Source: DATFXM01 sp035315885
GTDB lineage: Bacteria > Acidobacteriota > Blastocatellia > UBA7656
Assembly (NCBI GenBank): GCA_035315885.1
Contig: DATFXM010000058.1
Location: 81,697-145,696 of the forward strand
Direction of reading: 5' to 3'
Length of the DNA: 64,000 nt
Shown here: positions 7,539 through 15,909 of the stretch, in pieces
How the letters are laid out: each line of letters opens with the position of its first letter
How positions within the stretch are numbered: the stretch's first letter is position 1
Translations under genes and position numbers: made by a program
The notes under the pieces: model-generated
Seen by the model: only the letters and a program-made list of their open reading frames with translations
What the model was told of the DNA's origin: nothing
The model's database searches: none

Positions 7539-10310
7539 TCACTCACAACGAAGCGCGACGATAGGATCAACTCGCATCGCTCGACGCGCCGGAATGTAGC
7601 ACGCCAACAAACCAACTACCAGTAACACCAAAGCTCCCAGCGTAAAGCTCAAGACATCCAACGCAGCTACTTCATACAACAGACTCGCGATGAGTCGCGT
7701 CACACCTATCGCAGACGCGAACCCCACTACAATTCCAATCCCGGTCAACGTCGCTCCTTCAAGCAGAACCCCTCTGAATACCCTCGCCGGCTGTGCGCCA
7801 AGCGCCATACGTATTCCAATCTCGTTCGTCTTTCGCCCCACAAAGTACGACATTGTCCCGTACAACCCGACGCAGACCAGCACTAGCGCCAACATGCCGA
7901 AAAATCCGATCAGCCGCGAAAACATTCGCTCGAGCATTAACTTCCTGTCGATCGCGTTGTCCAGCGTCTCCATCCTCTGAACCGGCACGCTTGCATCCAC
8001 TCCCGCTACTTCGCTCCGCACCAACGCTGTGATCGAGTCTGTGTCACCTGTAGCGCGAACTTCAAAAGTCATGAAGCTCGCGCCCCCGAGCGTTTGTTGA
8101 TAAGAAAAATAGACAGTTAGTGGCGGCCCACTTCGAAGGTCCTCGTACTTTGCGTCGCCCACGATCCCTACGATTTCAAAATCCCTCGGGCGCTTTTCAG
8201 TTCCAAATCGAAGGATCTTGCCGAGTGGATCGGTGTCGCCGAAGACCTCGGCAGCTAGTGCGCGGTTTATGACCGCGACCTTCGGGCCAGACTCGTCATC
8301 GTGCTGGTTGATGAATCGCCCCGCAAACAGCGGGATTCCGAGCGTCTCGAAATAGCCCGGGCCGATTCCATTTGTGCGGAGGACGCGGGTCTTTTCCATC
8401 TGCGGCACCGAACAGAACGAGACGTTCGAACCGTAGGCTATCGGTCCGTGACCCGAAAAGCTCACCGATCTTACACCCGGCAAAGCGGCAATCCGGCTCT
8501 GGACGTCCGTATAGTAATTCACCAGACGATCGCCTCTGTACCCGTTAAGCCCCGGCCACACCGAAAACAACAACAGTCTTTCACGATCAAAACCGAGCGA
8601 TACACCTTGCAACTTCTGAAGCGTTCGTGAGAACAACCCCGCTCCAATCAACAACAGGAGAGACAGCGCAACCTGCCCACAGACCAGCACCTTCACCGTC
8701 CGAGACCGGCCGCCAGTGTGCTTCCCTGCGCCTCCCTCCTTCAATGCCTCCGACAGACTGATCTTGGTCGAAGCCATCGCCGGAGCCAGCCCAAACAGCA
8801 CACCGGTCAGCAGAGAAACGACGGCAGTAAAGGCAAGGACTCGCGAGTCGACGTTAAGCGGCAGGTTGATTCTCCCGTTGTCAACAATCGCAACCAGAAA
8901 GCGGCTCAGCCACAGTGAAAGCAGCAAGCCGAACACCCCGCCTCCCAGCGACAGAAGAACGCTTTCCGTCAACAACTGCTGTACAAGTCTTATGCGTCGC
9001 GCCCCGAGCCCCAGCCGCAGCGCGATCTCCCTTTGCCTAGCACCGGCGCGTGCCAGAAGCAGGCCAGCAACATTCGCGCAAGCTATCAGCAATACCAGGC
9101 CCACGCCGCACATCAATACGGCCAAGGGTTGTGAGTAACGCCTCCTAAGCTCATCCATGCCTTGGGCGCCGGGCAGGACCTTCATTGAGGGTTTGGTCCG
9201 AGCCTGCGCTTCGGATGTGACAAGCGGCTCGATCCCCTGATCGAACAACACCTGTAACTCCGCGCGTGCGGCGCTCTCGGTGATACCGGGCTTGAGCCTT
9301 CCGATAACTACCAGCCACCACGTCCTCGGATCCGCAAGGTAAGCTTGCTGGGCGGCTTCCAGGTTGACCTGACCCGGAGCAAGGTAGGCAAGCCCGCGGA
9401 GAAGTTGCGGATAGCTGTTAAGCGGTACCCATATATCGATGCTGTTTCCCGGCTGAGTGCCAAAAAACTCCGGAGGCGCAATGCCGACTACCGTCACCGG
9501 CAAGCTGTTCACGACGATCGTTTCGTCTACGATGGATTCATTGCCACCCAGCTTGCCTTTCCAGAACGCGTAGGACACCACCGCGACACCGGGCGCCCCC
9601 TTTACATCGTCGTCCGGAAGAATCGGCCGGCCGAGTATCGGCTGGACGGCAAGTCCTTGAAAGTAGTTTCCCGAAACCGGCTCGGCAGTGGCCGTGTCGG
9701 AAACTCCACGATATTGAAGGTTGAACGATTGCAGGTTTGAAGAAAACGCTATGGTGTCACTAAAGACGGTGTTCTTGTCGCGCAACGCGTCGTACATCTG
9801 CCATGAATACGAGTCGCCGGTCAGCCCTCCGCCCGGGTCGGTGAGGCTGTTGCCTTCGATCGATTCGATTACATCGGGCCACTCAGGCGCTCTCCAGCCG
9901 AGCAACAGGAGCTGTTGCGGATGGGATACGGGAAGCGACTCCAGCATCACCCCGTTGAGAACACTGAATATCGCAGTGTTGGCGCCGATACCGAGCGCAA
10001 GCGTGAGGATTGCGACTGTGCTGAAACCCGGATTTTTTCTCAGGAGTCGAAGACCATAACGCACGTCCTGAACAAGGCTTTCGACAATAGTCAGGGATTT
10101 CTGGTCACGGTAGGCCTCGGCGATCTGTTGGATTCCGCCAAACTCTCGCCGCGCCGCGTAGCGAGCTTCTGTTTCGTTCATTCCGCGGGAGATGTTCTCC
10201 CTGGTGAGCATGTCCACGTGGATCTTGATCTCATCGGCGAGATCTTGCTCCCAGCGATTGCGGAAGAACAGCGCGCGGAGGCGGGCAAAGAACTGGCGAA
10301 GTGCGCTCAT
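7539..10310 (-). CDS. ADOP-type ABC permease (MacB/FtsX family), long form with N-terminal helical domain
   Basis: 923 residues. Residues 1-75 form the helical cap typical of acidobacterial duplicated orphan permeases (RNRWEQDLADEIKIH, ETEARYAARREFGG). Then a first membrane helix with FSTVAILTLALGIGANTAIFSVLNGV, a MacB periplasmic core, an FtsX domain (VLLIACANVAGLLLARAGAR), a second core domain and a final FtsX domain ending YIPARRAMRVDPIVALR. No ATPase is encoded nearby, as usual for this class. Likely an inner-membrane protein that would need an ATPase from elsewhere to export lipids, peptides or antibiotics; the true role of the class is not established. The gene follows padR by 15 bases with GGAG before its ATG, so it is probably under PadR control. 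Confidence 0.9.
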   Translation of the reverse strand: MSALRQFFARLRALFFRNRWEQDLADEIKIHVDMLTRENISRGMNETEARYAARREFGGIQQIAEAYRDQKSLTIVESLVQDVRYGLRLLRKNPGFSTVAILTLALGIGANTAIFSVLNGVMLESLPVSHPQQLLLLGWRAPEWPDVIESIEGNSLTDPGGGLTGDSYSWQMYDALRDKNTVFSDTIAFSSNLQSFNLQYRGVSDTATAEPVSGNYFQGLAVQPILGRPILPDDDVKGAPGVAVVSYAFWKGKLGGNESIVDETIVVNSLPVTVVGIAPPEFFGTQPGNSIDIWVPLNSYPQLLRGLAYLAPGQVNLEAAQQAYLADPRTWWLVVIGRLKPGITESAARAELQVLFDQGIEPLVTSEAQARTKPSMKVLPGAQGMDELRRRYSQPLAVLMCGVGLVLLIACANVAGLLLARAGARQREIALRLGLGARRIRLVQQLLTESVLLSLGGGVFGLLLSLWLSRFLVAIVDNGRINLPLNVDSRVLAFTAVVSLLTGVLFGLAPAMASTKISLSEALKEGGAGKHTGGRSRTVKVLVCGQVALSLLLLIGAGLFSRTLQKLQGVSLGFDRERLLLFSVWPGLNGYRGDRLVNYYTDVQSRIAALPGVRSVSFSGHGPIAYGSNVSFCSVPQMEKTRVLRTNGIGPGYFETLGIPLFAGRFINQHDDESGPKVAVINRALAAEVFGDTDPLGKILRFGTEKRPRDFEIVGIVGDAKYEDLRSGPPLTVYFSYQQTLGGASFMTFEVRATGDTDSITALVRSEVAGVDASVPVQRMETLDNAIDRKLMLERMFSRLIGFFGMLALVLVCVGLYGTMSYFVGRKTNEIGIRMALGAQPARVFRGVLLEGATLTGIGIVVGFASAIGVTRLIASLLYEVAALDVLSFTLGALVLLVVGLLACYIPARRAMRVDPIVALRCE

Positions 10311-10325
10311 AGTGGTCTCCGTTTC

Positions 10326-10661
10326 TTAGGAGCTGTGAAGCATGCGAGCAATGACGGTTGCGATTCGTTCCCAGTCCTGGGTTTCGGCCTCGAGCTGCTT
10401 GCGCCCTGAGCGAGTCAGGGCATAGTACTTTGCTCGCCGGTTGTTTTCCGAGGCGCCCCAGTCGGCCTTGATCCAGCCTCTTTGCTGGAGGCGAAGCAGC
10501 GCCGGGTATATGGTTCCCTGATTCAAGTGGAGGACACCCTGACTGACCTGTTCGATTCGTCGAGCGATGCCGTAGCCGTGAAGCGGGCCGAGCGACTCGA
10601 GAGTCTTCAGCACCATCAGGTCCAGGGTCCCTTGCAGAATATCTGATTTGGATTCTTTCAA
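10326..10661 (-). CDS. PadR-family transcriptional regulator
   Basis: 111 residues when started at TTG 10661 (M-KESKSDILQGTLDLMVLKTL), which has GGAG five bases upstream. A longer reading from GTG 10766 lacks a ribosome site and would translate the CTGAGTT repeat at 10676-10735, so I reject it. The winged helix follows the PadR pattern: LGPLHGYGIARRIEQVS, then NQGTIYPALLRLQQRGWI and NRRAKYYALTRSGRKQLE. These dimeric repressors often control efflux or permease genes and themselves. It is first in a two-gene operon with the ADOP permease, 15 bases apart, and has a matching double operator in its promoter. Confidence 0.92.
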   Translation of the reverse strand: MKESKSDILQGTLDLMVLKTLESLGPLHGYGIARRIEQVSQGVLHLNQGTIYPALLRLQQRGWIKADWGASENNRRAKYYALTRSGRKQLEAETQDWERIATVIARMLHSS

Positions 10662-10675
10662 CGTCGCTCCGAAGT

Positions 10676-10735
10676 TCTGTGAGTTCTGAGCTCTGAGTCC
10701 TGAGTGTTTCGGGGTCTCAGCTCTTAGTCGTTCGA
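10676..10735. repeat. degenerate CTGAGTT-type heptad array in padR leader
   Basis: Units such as GTTCTGTGAGTTCTGAGCTCTGAGTCCTGAGTG are followed by TTTCGGGGTCTCAGCTCTTAG, giving a short inverted arm around a TTCGGGG remnant of the shared core. It lies in the 5' leader of padR, immediately upstream of its ribosome site. Confidence 0.6.
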
Positions 10736-10771
10736 TCGATCCTTGCCTCTTCTGTTGAAATTCCACAGGAG

Positions 10772-10824
10772 ACTACATGATGCTCCTGTTGATTGTCAAC
10801 ATCACTTCCTGTTGATCCTCAACA
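10772..10824 (-). promoter_or_regulatory. padR promoter with two PadR-type operators
   Basis: Two copies of TGTTGA-N3-TCAACA stand at 10787-10801 and 10810-10824, centres 23 bp apart (about two helical turns). On the minus strand a perfect -35 TTGACA (10794-10799) overlaps the first copy, and TGTAGT (10772-10777) is a plausible -10 at 16-base spacing. A dimeric regulator bound here would block RNA polymerase, so autorepression of padR and its permease is likely. The sites are seen; the identity of the binding protein is inferred from position. Confidence 0.65.
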
Positions 10825-10953
10825 TCAGCAAAGCTCTGGGGAGCACGATCGCGCGCTGCGGCGCCCTCTCAACACCCCCAGCGCGATCGCAAACTCGCGC
10901 TCCGGCCGAAGCCCTGCCCTCTCGCCGCGATGTCTGCTTGGATGCTGAAAACC

Positions 10954-11078
10954 TCCATTGGTCTAACCAATGGATGCTCCGCTGAGACTACAAAGCATCG
11001 CCAACCTAACTTTACTGGGCCTTCAGTGGTTCGATTGCTATGACCAGTTATAATTGGCACTTGATTTGGTATGACCAA
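10954..11078 (+). promoter_or_regulatory. orphan promoter with GntR/FadR-like operators
   Basis: TCCATTGGT-CTA-ACCAATGGA at 10954-10974 is a perfect palindrome with 9-bp arms. TTGGT-ATG-ACCAA at 11066-11078 repeats its core. Both fit the T-N-G-T-N3-A-C-N-A pattern known for FadR-subfamily GntR repressors. A TATAAT at 11049-11054 lies just before the second site, as expected for a repressed promoter. No intact gene follows; the only reading frame is a fibronectin-III fragment. No GntR gene is in the window. The rest of the gap at 10825-11039 shows nothing else. Confidence 0.5.
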
Positions 11079-11306
11079 TTCAATAAAATTTCGGTTCCGG
11101 CTACCAGCTACAACATCAAGCGCTCGACCACGAGCGAGGGACCATTCGCAGTAGTCAGCGGCGCTACCACCACGACTTTTACGAATACGGGTCTGACAAA
11201 CGGTACGAGTTACTTCTTCGTCGTGGGCGCAGTCAACAGTGCTGGCGAGAGCGCTAATTCGGCCCAGGTAAGGGCCACCCCGGCCGCTGCAGCATCGGAG
11301 CAATAG
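11040..11306 (+). pseudogene. fibronectin type III domain fragment
   Basis: 88 residues from an ATG, but with no signal peptide and no ribosome site. From about residue 19 it matches a C-terminal FN3 domain: PATSYNIKRSTTSEGPF, then TTFTNTGLTNGTSYFFVVGA and VNSAGESANSAQVRATP. The first strand of the domain and all upstream parts of the parent protein, normally a large secreted enzyme, are missing; the start overlaps the orphan promoter. I read it as the 3' remnant of a deleted gene that may still be transcribed from that promoter. A small functional protein is less likely. Confidence 0.6.
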
Positions 11307-11349
11307 AGAGTCAATGATCCGATCGACGAGTTACGCGATATCGACAAAT

Positions 11350-11388
11350 CCGTATCGGTCTTCAGCGATTCGTTGCGGACCGATACGG
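11350..11388. terminator. stem-loop between FN3 fragment and ADOP gene
   Basis: CCGTATCGGTC (11350-11360) pairs perfectly with GACCGATACGG (11378-11388) around a 17-base loop. It lies between convergent genes and could end transcription from both, but no T-run follows on either strand. Confidence 0.5.
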
Positions 11389-11461
11389 AATAGTCTGATC
11401 GGCGGCTTTGTTGATCGCCTGCGAATGATTTCGCCAGCGGCGTCCGGCAGCTGGCGTGACC

Positions 11462-13894
11462 TCATTCCTCGCGAAGCGCGGTCATCGGATCGGTGCGGGC
11501 AGCGCGCCGTGCCGGAATCAGGCAGGCTATCAAGGCCACAAAGCACAGCAGCACGGAGATGCCGACAAACGTCACCGGGTCGGTCGCGCTCACTCCGAAG
11601 AGTTGACTCTCGAGCGCTCGGCTCATTGCAAATGATCCTACAACGCCTGAGCCGATGCCTATCGCAGACACCTTCAGTCCTTGTCTGAGCACCAGTACCA
11701 CGATATCTCGCTGCATCGCGCCGAGTGCCATGCGAATTCCCATCTCGCGGGTTCGCTGCCTTACGGTGTACGAGGTTACTCCGTAGATTCCGATTATGGC
11801 GAGCAGCATCGCGAGGGCGGCAAAAGTCACGAGCAGAAGCATCGAAAACCGTCGCAAAGCAATGGACTCCGACATCAACTCGTCCATGGTGGCCAGGCCA
11901 TACACCGCGAGGTCTTTGTCCTGCAGGTGGATCTCCTCACGCACAGGGCTGGTGACCGCCGCCGGTTCTCCCGACGTGCGGACTACCACGCTCATCGATG
12001 AGGTTGGATACTGCGACTCGGGTAGATACATCTGCATCCGCGGTTCTCGGTCGAGTCCATACTGTCTGACGTCGCCAACGACACCGATAATAGTCCGCCA
12101 CGGCTGGGGAAACCGCTCGGAACCGGGAAACTTTATCCGTTTTCCGATCGGACTCTCGCTGGGCCAATACCGCTGAGCCATAACGTTGTTGATAAGCGTC
12201 ACCGGTTCTGTCTTGTCGATGTCGCGGTCGGAAAAGCCTCGTCCCTCGAGTACTGGGATTGCCATCGTGGCCAGGTAGCCGGTTGTCACGATGTAGAGAT
12301 CGACGCTGATTTCCTCTCCACGCCTCACCGGGTGATCTTCTATCGCCAGTGACCGGCCGTCGAAGTTTGAGCCGAATGGCAAGATGCTGGTGAGGCCTAC
12401 GCCTTGAATGCCTGCGCGCGCACCGATTTCTGTTTCCAGTCGGTTATAGAATTCAGCTTGATCGCGTCCCTTGGGATAGCGTTTAAGCGGCAGTGGCAGA
12501 TCCATCGTCAGCAGGTTCGCAGAACTAAATCCGGGATCGACCTTCCGCAGCCGAATCACGCTCTTGATCATGAGCGTCGCGCAGACCATCAAGACCAGCG
12601 CCATCGCAAGCTCGGAAACCACGAGCGCTCGACGCAGACGGTTCCCGGCCGCGCCAGTGCTCGAGCCTCTGCTCTCCTCCTTGAGCGATTGAGTCAAGTC
12701 GGTTCTCGAAAGCTGAAGCGCCGGCGCCAATCCGAAAACAAGAGAGGTGATCAGGGTAATGCCGAGTGAGAAAGCAAGGACTCGTGAGTCAAGCGGGATT
12801 TTGGCAAGCAGCGGACTGACTTTCGAGCCGACCGACTCGGCGACATCAATGCCCCAGCTTGCCAGAAGAATTCCGAGGCCGCCACCGGCCGCCGAGAGAA
12901 TAACGCTTTCAGTCAGAAATTGCCGAACGAGCCGGCGGCGGGTAGCTCCGAGCGCAAGGCGCACTGCTACCTCCCTCTGTCGCGATACCGATCGCGCGAG
13001 CAGCAGGTTCGCTACGTTAGCGCAGGCGATCAACAGCACAAAAGTTACTGCTCCAAAAATTGCGAGCACCATAGGTCGCAAGGTTCCCACGGTGTCTTCG
13101 GGCAGAGTCACAAGTCTGACGCCGTAACCGGTGTTGGCTGTCGGGTGGAGTTGTTCGAGGTTAGCTGCTATGCGGCTCATGTCCGCCTGCGCCCGTTCCA
13201 ACGTGACGCCGGGTTTGAGTCGGGCGATGCATCTGAGGTGCCGGCCGCTCCGGAGTGTGTCGTCGTATGGCTCAGCCACCGGACGATAGAACTGACCCTG
13301 CGGATCTACGAGACTCTTGGGTAAAGGTGCGAAATCGGCGGGCATCACGCCAACAACGGTGTAGGGGTTTGAGGCCAGGTTGATCTGCGTGCCGATGATC
13401 TCGGGATTCCCACCAAACTTTTCTCGCCAGAGGCCGTAACCAAGAATGACTACGGTGTCTTTCCCTTCCTGTTGTTCTTCCGGCAAGAACGTGCGTCCGA
13501 GCAAAGGCTTGGCTCGCATCATCTCGAAGAATCGATCACCTACCTGAGTTCCCTGTAGTCTCTCCGGCTCGCCGACTCCGAGAAGCGTCGCGCTCCAGCC
13601 GCCGAAGGTGGTGATGTCTTCGAAAACCGAGTTCTGATTGCCCCAATCCTCGACATCGGTCGCGGAGCATTGGCTTCGATGGATCCCTTCTGCAGGCACG
13701 TCCCCCCACACCAGAACCAGCCGGTCAGGGTCAGAGTAGGGCAGGGGGTTCAGCAGGATTGCGTTGACGACGCTGAAGATCGCTGAGTTGGCTCCTATGC
13801 CCAGAGCCAGTGAAACGAGCGCGACGAGGGTAAGGCCCTTCCCTTGAGTCAGGATGCGGATGGCATATCGCATGTCTCGAACGACGCTGTTCAT
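11462..13894 (-). CDS. ADOP-type ABC permease (MacB/FtsX family), short form
   Basis: 810 residues. Same two-times MacB-core/FtsX architecture as the neighbour at 7.5 kb but without the N-terminal helical cap; it begins directly with MNSVVRDMRYAIRILTQGKG and the first membrane helix (LVALVSLALGIGANSAIFSVVNAI). FtsX motifs: FVLLIACANVANLLLARSVSRQ in the middle and LIACLIPARRAARTDPMTAL at the C-terminus. ATG at 13894 with GGAG upstream. No ATPase partner nearby. The FN3 fragment lies between it and padR, so it has its own promoter. Substrate unknown. Confidence 0.9.
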   Translation of the reverse strand: MNSVVRDMRYAIRILTQGKGLTLVALVSLALGIGANSAIFSVVNAILLNPLPYSDPDRLVLVWGDVPAEGIHRSQCSATDVEDWGNQNSVFEDITTFGGWSATLLGVGEPERLQGTQVGDRFFEMMRAKPLLGRTFLPEEQQEGKDTVVILGYGLWREKFGGNPEIIGTQINLASNPYTVVGVMPADFAPLPKSLVDPQGQFYRPVAEPYDDTLRSGRHLRCIARLKPGVTLERAQADMSRIAANLEQLHPTANTGYGVRLVTLPEDTVGTLRPMVLAIFGAVTFVLLIACANVANLLLARSVSRQREVAVRLALGATRRRLVRQFLTESVILSAAGGGLGILLASWGIDVAESVGSKVSPLLAKIPLDSRVLAFSLGITLITSLVFGLAPALQLSRTDLTQSLKEESRGSSTGAAGNRLRRALVVSELAMALVLMVCATLMIKSVIRLRKVDPGFSSANLLTMDLPLPLKRYPKGRDQAEFYNRLETEIGARAGIQGVGLTSILPFGSNFDGRSLAIEDHPVRRGEEISVDLYIVTTGYLATMAIPVLEGRGFSDRDIDKTEPVTLINNVMAQRYWPSESPIGKRIKFPGSERFPQPWRTIIGVVGDVRQYGLDREPRMQMYLPESQYPTSSMSVVVRTSGEPAAVTSPVREEIHLQDKDLAVYGLATMDELMSESIALRRFSMLLLVTFAALAMLLAIIGIYGVTSYTVRQRTREMGIRMALGAMQRDIVVLVLRQGLKVSAIGIGSGVVGSFAMSRALESQLFGVSATDPVTFVGISVLLCFVALIACLIPARRAARTDPMTALREE

Positions 13895-13912
13895 TGGGAC
13901 TCCTACAAACTG

Positions 13913-13990
13913 TTTGAGTGCCGAGTGTCGAGTGCTGAGTGCCGAGTGCTGAGTGATAACCGGAAAGGCTTGCGGATCTCAGTGCCTTCG
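13913..13990. repeat. GTGCTGA heptad array upstream of ADOP gene
   Basis: The units GAGTGCC, GAGTGTC, GAGTGCT, GAGTGCC, GAGTGCT run from 13914 to about 13953, followed by ATCTCAGTGCCTTCGGGGTTG (13976-13996), a short inverted arm with half of the common core (CCTTCGGGGTTG). It sits in the 5' leader of the ADOP gene. The rest of the gap to 14200 contains no gene that I can support. Confidence 0.65.
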
Positions 13991-14205
13991 GGGTTGTCAC
14001 CCACCACGCACCTAACCAAACGGTATGCCGCGTTGGCAGTCGAGCCGGGCCGTCTCAGAAGGTTGCAACAAACTTTAGAAGTAACTGCGGAGAGAATGAG
14101 ATGAATGGATCTTGGGTTCTTAGTACGCGGCTCGCAGGTGTGCGATCACGGGACGAACCGTCCCATGAACGGCAAAGAAATGGATTGGCATCATTGGCTG
14201 CCACC

Positions 14206-14537
14206 AAGCCCGCGCAGCGGGCGACAGAATGTAGCCCCCGGTGGTCCGCGAACCGGGGGAAAGATAACCAACAAAGAGCGAAGCCCGCGCAGCGGGCGAC
14301 AGAACGCTATCCCCCGGCGAGTCCTCGAACCGGGGGCAGTGATTGAACTCATCGGGCCTGAGGAATCGAGGACCTCACATCTGTTGGACGCCATGGACGC
14401 CGAACCCCCGGTTCGCGGACTCACCGGGGGATAGCGTTCTGTCGCCCGCTATGCGGGCTCGCGTCCTTTCTTGTGTCTTCACCCCCGGTTCGCCGACTCA
14501 CCGGGGGCTACATTCTGTCGCCCGCTGCGCGGGCTCG
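14206..14537. repeat. GC double-hairpin units, two direct plus two inverted copies
   Basis: Each unit has hairpin 1 (AGCCCGC-GCA-GCGGGCGACAG) and hairpin 2 (CCCCCGGT...ACCGGGGG). Copies begin near 14207 and 14282 on the plus strand and appear reversed at 14404-14460 and 14481-14536, so the whole block is a large inverted repeat around about 14340-14400. Two sub-types occur, reading GAATGTAGC or GAACGCTAT between the hairpins. The same unit is tandemly repeated at 63.3-64 kb. No transposase; resembles REP-type elements in style. Confidence 0.8.
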
Positions 14538-14566
14538 CTTGTTCAATGGCGACTCCGCTGGTACCG

Positions 14567-14608
14567 CGCGCTAGAAACCAGAAACTAGAAACTTGAAACT
14601 CGAAACCA
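14567..14608. repeat. GAAACYN heptad array after M24 gene
   Basis: Six near-exact 7-base units (GAAACCA, GAAACTA, GAAACTT, GAAACTC, GAAACCA) end eight bases before the stop of the M24 peptidase gene, so they are its 3' untranslated region. No inverted partner is seen here. The same word occurs with a partner at 24168-24271. Confidence 0.75.
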
Positions 14609-14615
14609 AATCTCC

Positions 14616-15851
14616 TCACCACGGGCTCTCGATCGATTGAGCCTGCCCGGTCAGAAGCTCCGCCCCTCCCTCAGTGATCACCATTATGTCCTCAAGGCGA
14701 ACTCCGAACTCCCCGGGAATGTAGATCCCCGGTTCGTTGCTGAATGTCATGCCCGCCTCAAGCGGAGTCTTATTCCCGCGTACCAGGTACGTCCATTCGT
14801 GACCGTCCATCCCTATGCCGTGTCCCAGACGGTGTGTGAAATACTTGTACCCAGGTCCGAAGCCCGCGTCTTCAATAACCTTTCGAGCGGCGCGGTCCAC
14901 TTCCTCACAGGCCACCCCCGGCCGCGCTGCCTTTAGCGCCGCCGCTTGAGCATGCTTCACTATGTCCCAAACCCGGCGTTGCTTATCGCCCGGTTTTCCA
15001 AACACGGTCGTACGCGTGATGTCCGACTGATAACCCTCGATCGTCGAACCTCCGTCCATCAGTACTACATCTCCCTTCTTCAGCTTCTGAGGAGTGATGG
15101 TTCCGTGAGGCGACGCTGAATACTCCGCGAACAGGACAAGCGCGCCTCCGCGCGTACCCATTTGCTGATGTGCGCTCGCGATCTTGCCCGCAAGCTCATT
15201 ATGAGTCATCCCCTCTCGAAGCGATTGCGCAGACAGCTCATAAGACTTCAACGTGATTTGATTCGCCAGACGCATCAGCTCAATTTCGTGAGCCGACTTC
15301 ACCCGACGGCAACGAGCAGTGACCGCATCGGCGCTTGTCAGTTTCAGCGAAGGAGCTGCCTTGGCAACCCCGTCCGAAAACACAAAGCGCACGGTCTCCT
15401 CGATCCCCAACACGCCTGTAGCAATTCCGCGATCCTTCAAAGCAGCAGCCACCAGACGATACGGGCTCTCGTCTTCTTCCCACGTCCTGATGTCTGAACC
15501 GAACTTTATCTGTTCAAGCGCGCGGCCCTTCTCAAACGCGGGCACTACCCAGACCGGCTCACCCTTGTGCGGAAAGACCAGCGCAAACATCCGTTCGCTC
15601 AGCCCCCACTGCGTCCCGGTGAAATAAGACATGCTCGAGCCACCGGTCAGCAGCACCCCACTGATTCCCGCATCTTTCATGTATTTGCGGGCTGTCTCCT
15701 GGCGCTCGAGGTACTCTTCTCTGGTAATGGGCTTGGCCTGCTTTGCATTCGGCAGTCCCGCTGCGTCCTGATCGGCGGCCTTGACCCTTGTTCCGAGCGT
15801 TAGAGCAACAGTAGAAATCGAGCCAATCTTCAGGAAGTCTCTTCGTTCCAT
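14616..15851 (-). CDS. Xaa-Pro aminopeptidase/M24 metallopeptidase with export signal
   Basis: 411 residues from ATG 15851, which directly precedes the twin-arginine-like signal MERRDFLKIGSISTVALTLG; an in-frame GTG at 15872 would add seven residues. After a creatinase-like N-terminal domain comes the pita-bread fold with its metal ligands visible: two Asp in VVLMDGGSTIEGYQSDITRT, His in HRLGHGIGMDGHE, Glu in FSNEPGIYI and Glu in GVRLEDIMVI. It should remove an N-terminal residue preceding proline from peptides in the periplasm. First of the exported hydrolase run. Confidence 0.9.
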   Translation of the reverse strand: MERRDFLKIGSISTVALTLGTRVKAADQDAAGLPNAKQAKPITREEYLERQETARKYMKDAGISGVLLTGGSSMSYFTGTQWGLSERMFALVFPHKGEPVWVVPAFEKGRALEQIKFGSDIRTWEEDESPYRLVAAALKDRGIATGVLGIEETVRFVFSDGVAKAAPSLKLTSADAVTARCRRVKSAHEIELMRLANQITLKSYELSAQSLREGMTHNELAGKIASAHQQMGTRGGALVLFAEYSASPHGTITPQKLKKGDVVLMDGGSTIEGYQSDITRTTVFGKPGDKQRRVWDIVKHAQAAALKAARPGVACEEVDRAARKVIEDAGFGPGYKYFTHRLGHGIGMDGHEWTYLVRGNKTPLEAGMTFSNEPGIYIPGEFGVRLEDIMVITEGGAELLTGQAQSIESPW

Positions 15852-15909
15852 TGTGCGTACCTTTGGGCGCACTCATCCTCAAGATCGAGAGTCGTGTGCG
15901 CGCGGCCTC

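Noticed and set aside
10326..10766. Longer PadR starting at GTG 10766
   Set aside because: The extra 35 residues are encoded largely by the heptad repeat and there is no ribosome site, whereas TTG 10661 has GGAG at five bases and matches the usual PadR start.
7539..13894. ADOP permeases as macrolide exporters (MacB)
   Set aside because: They lack the ATPase domain of MacB and no MacA-like partner is present, so a drug-export role is not supported.
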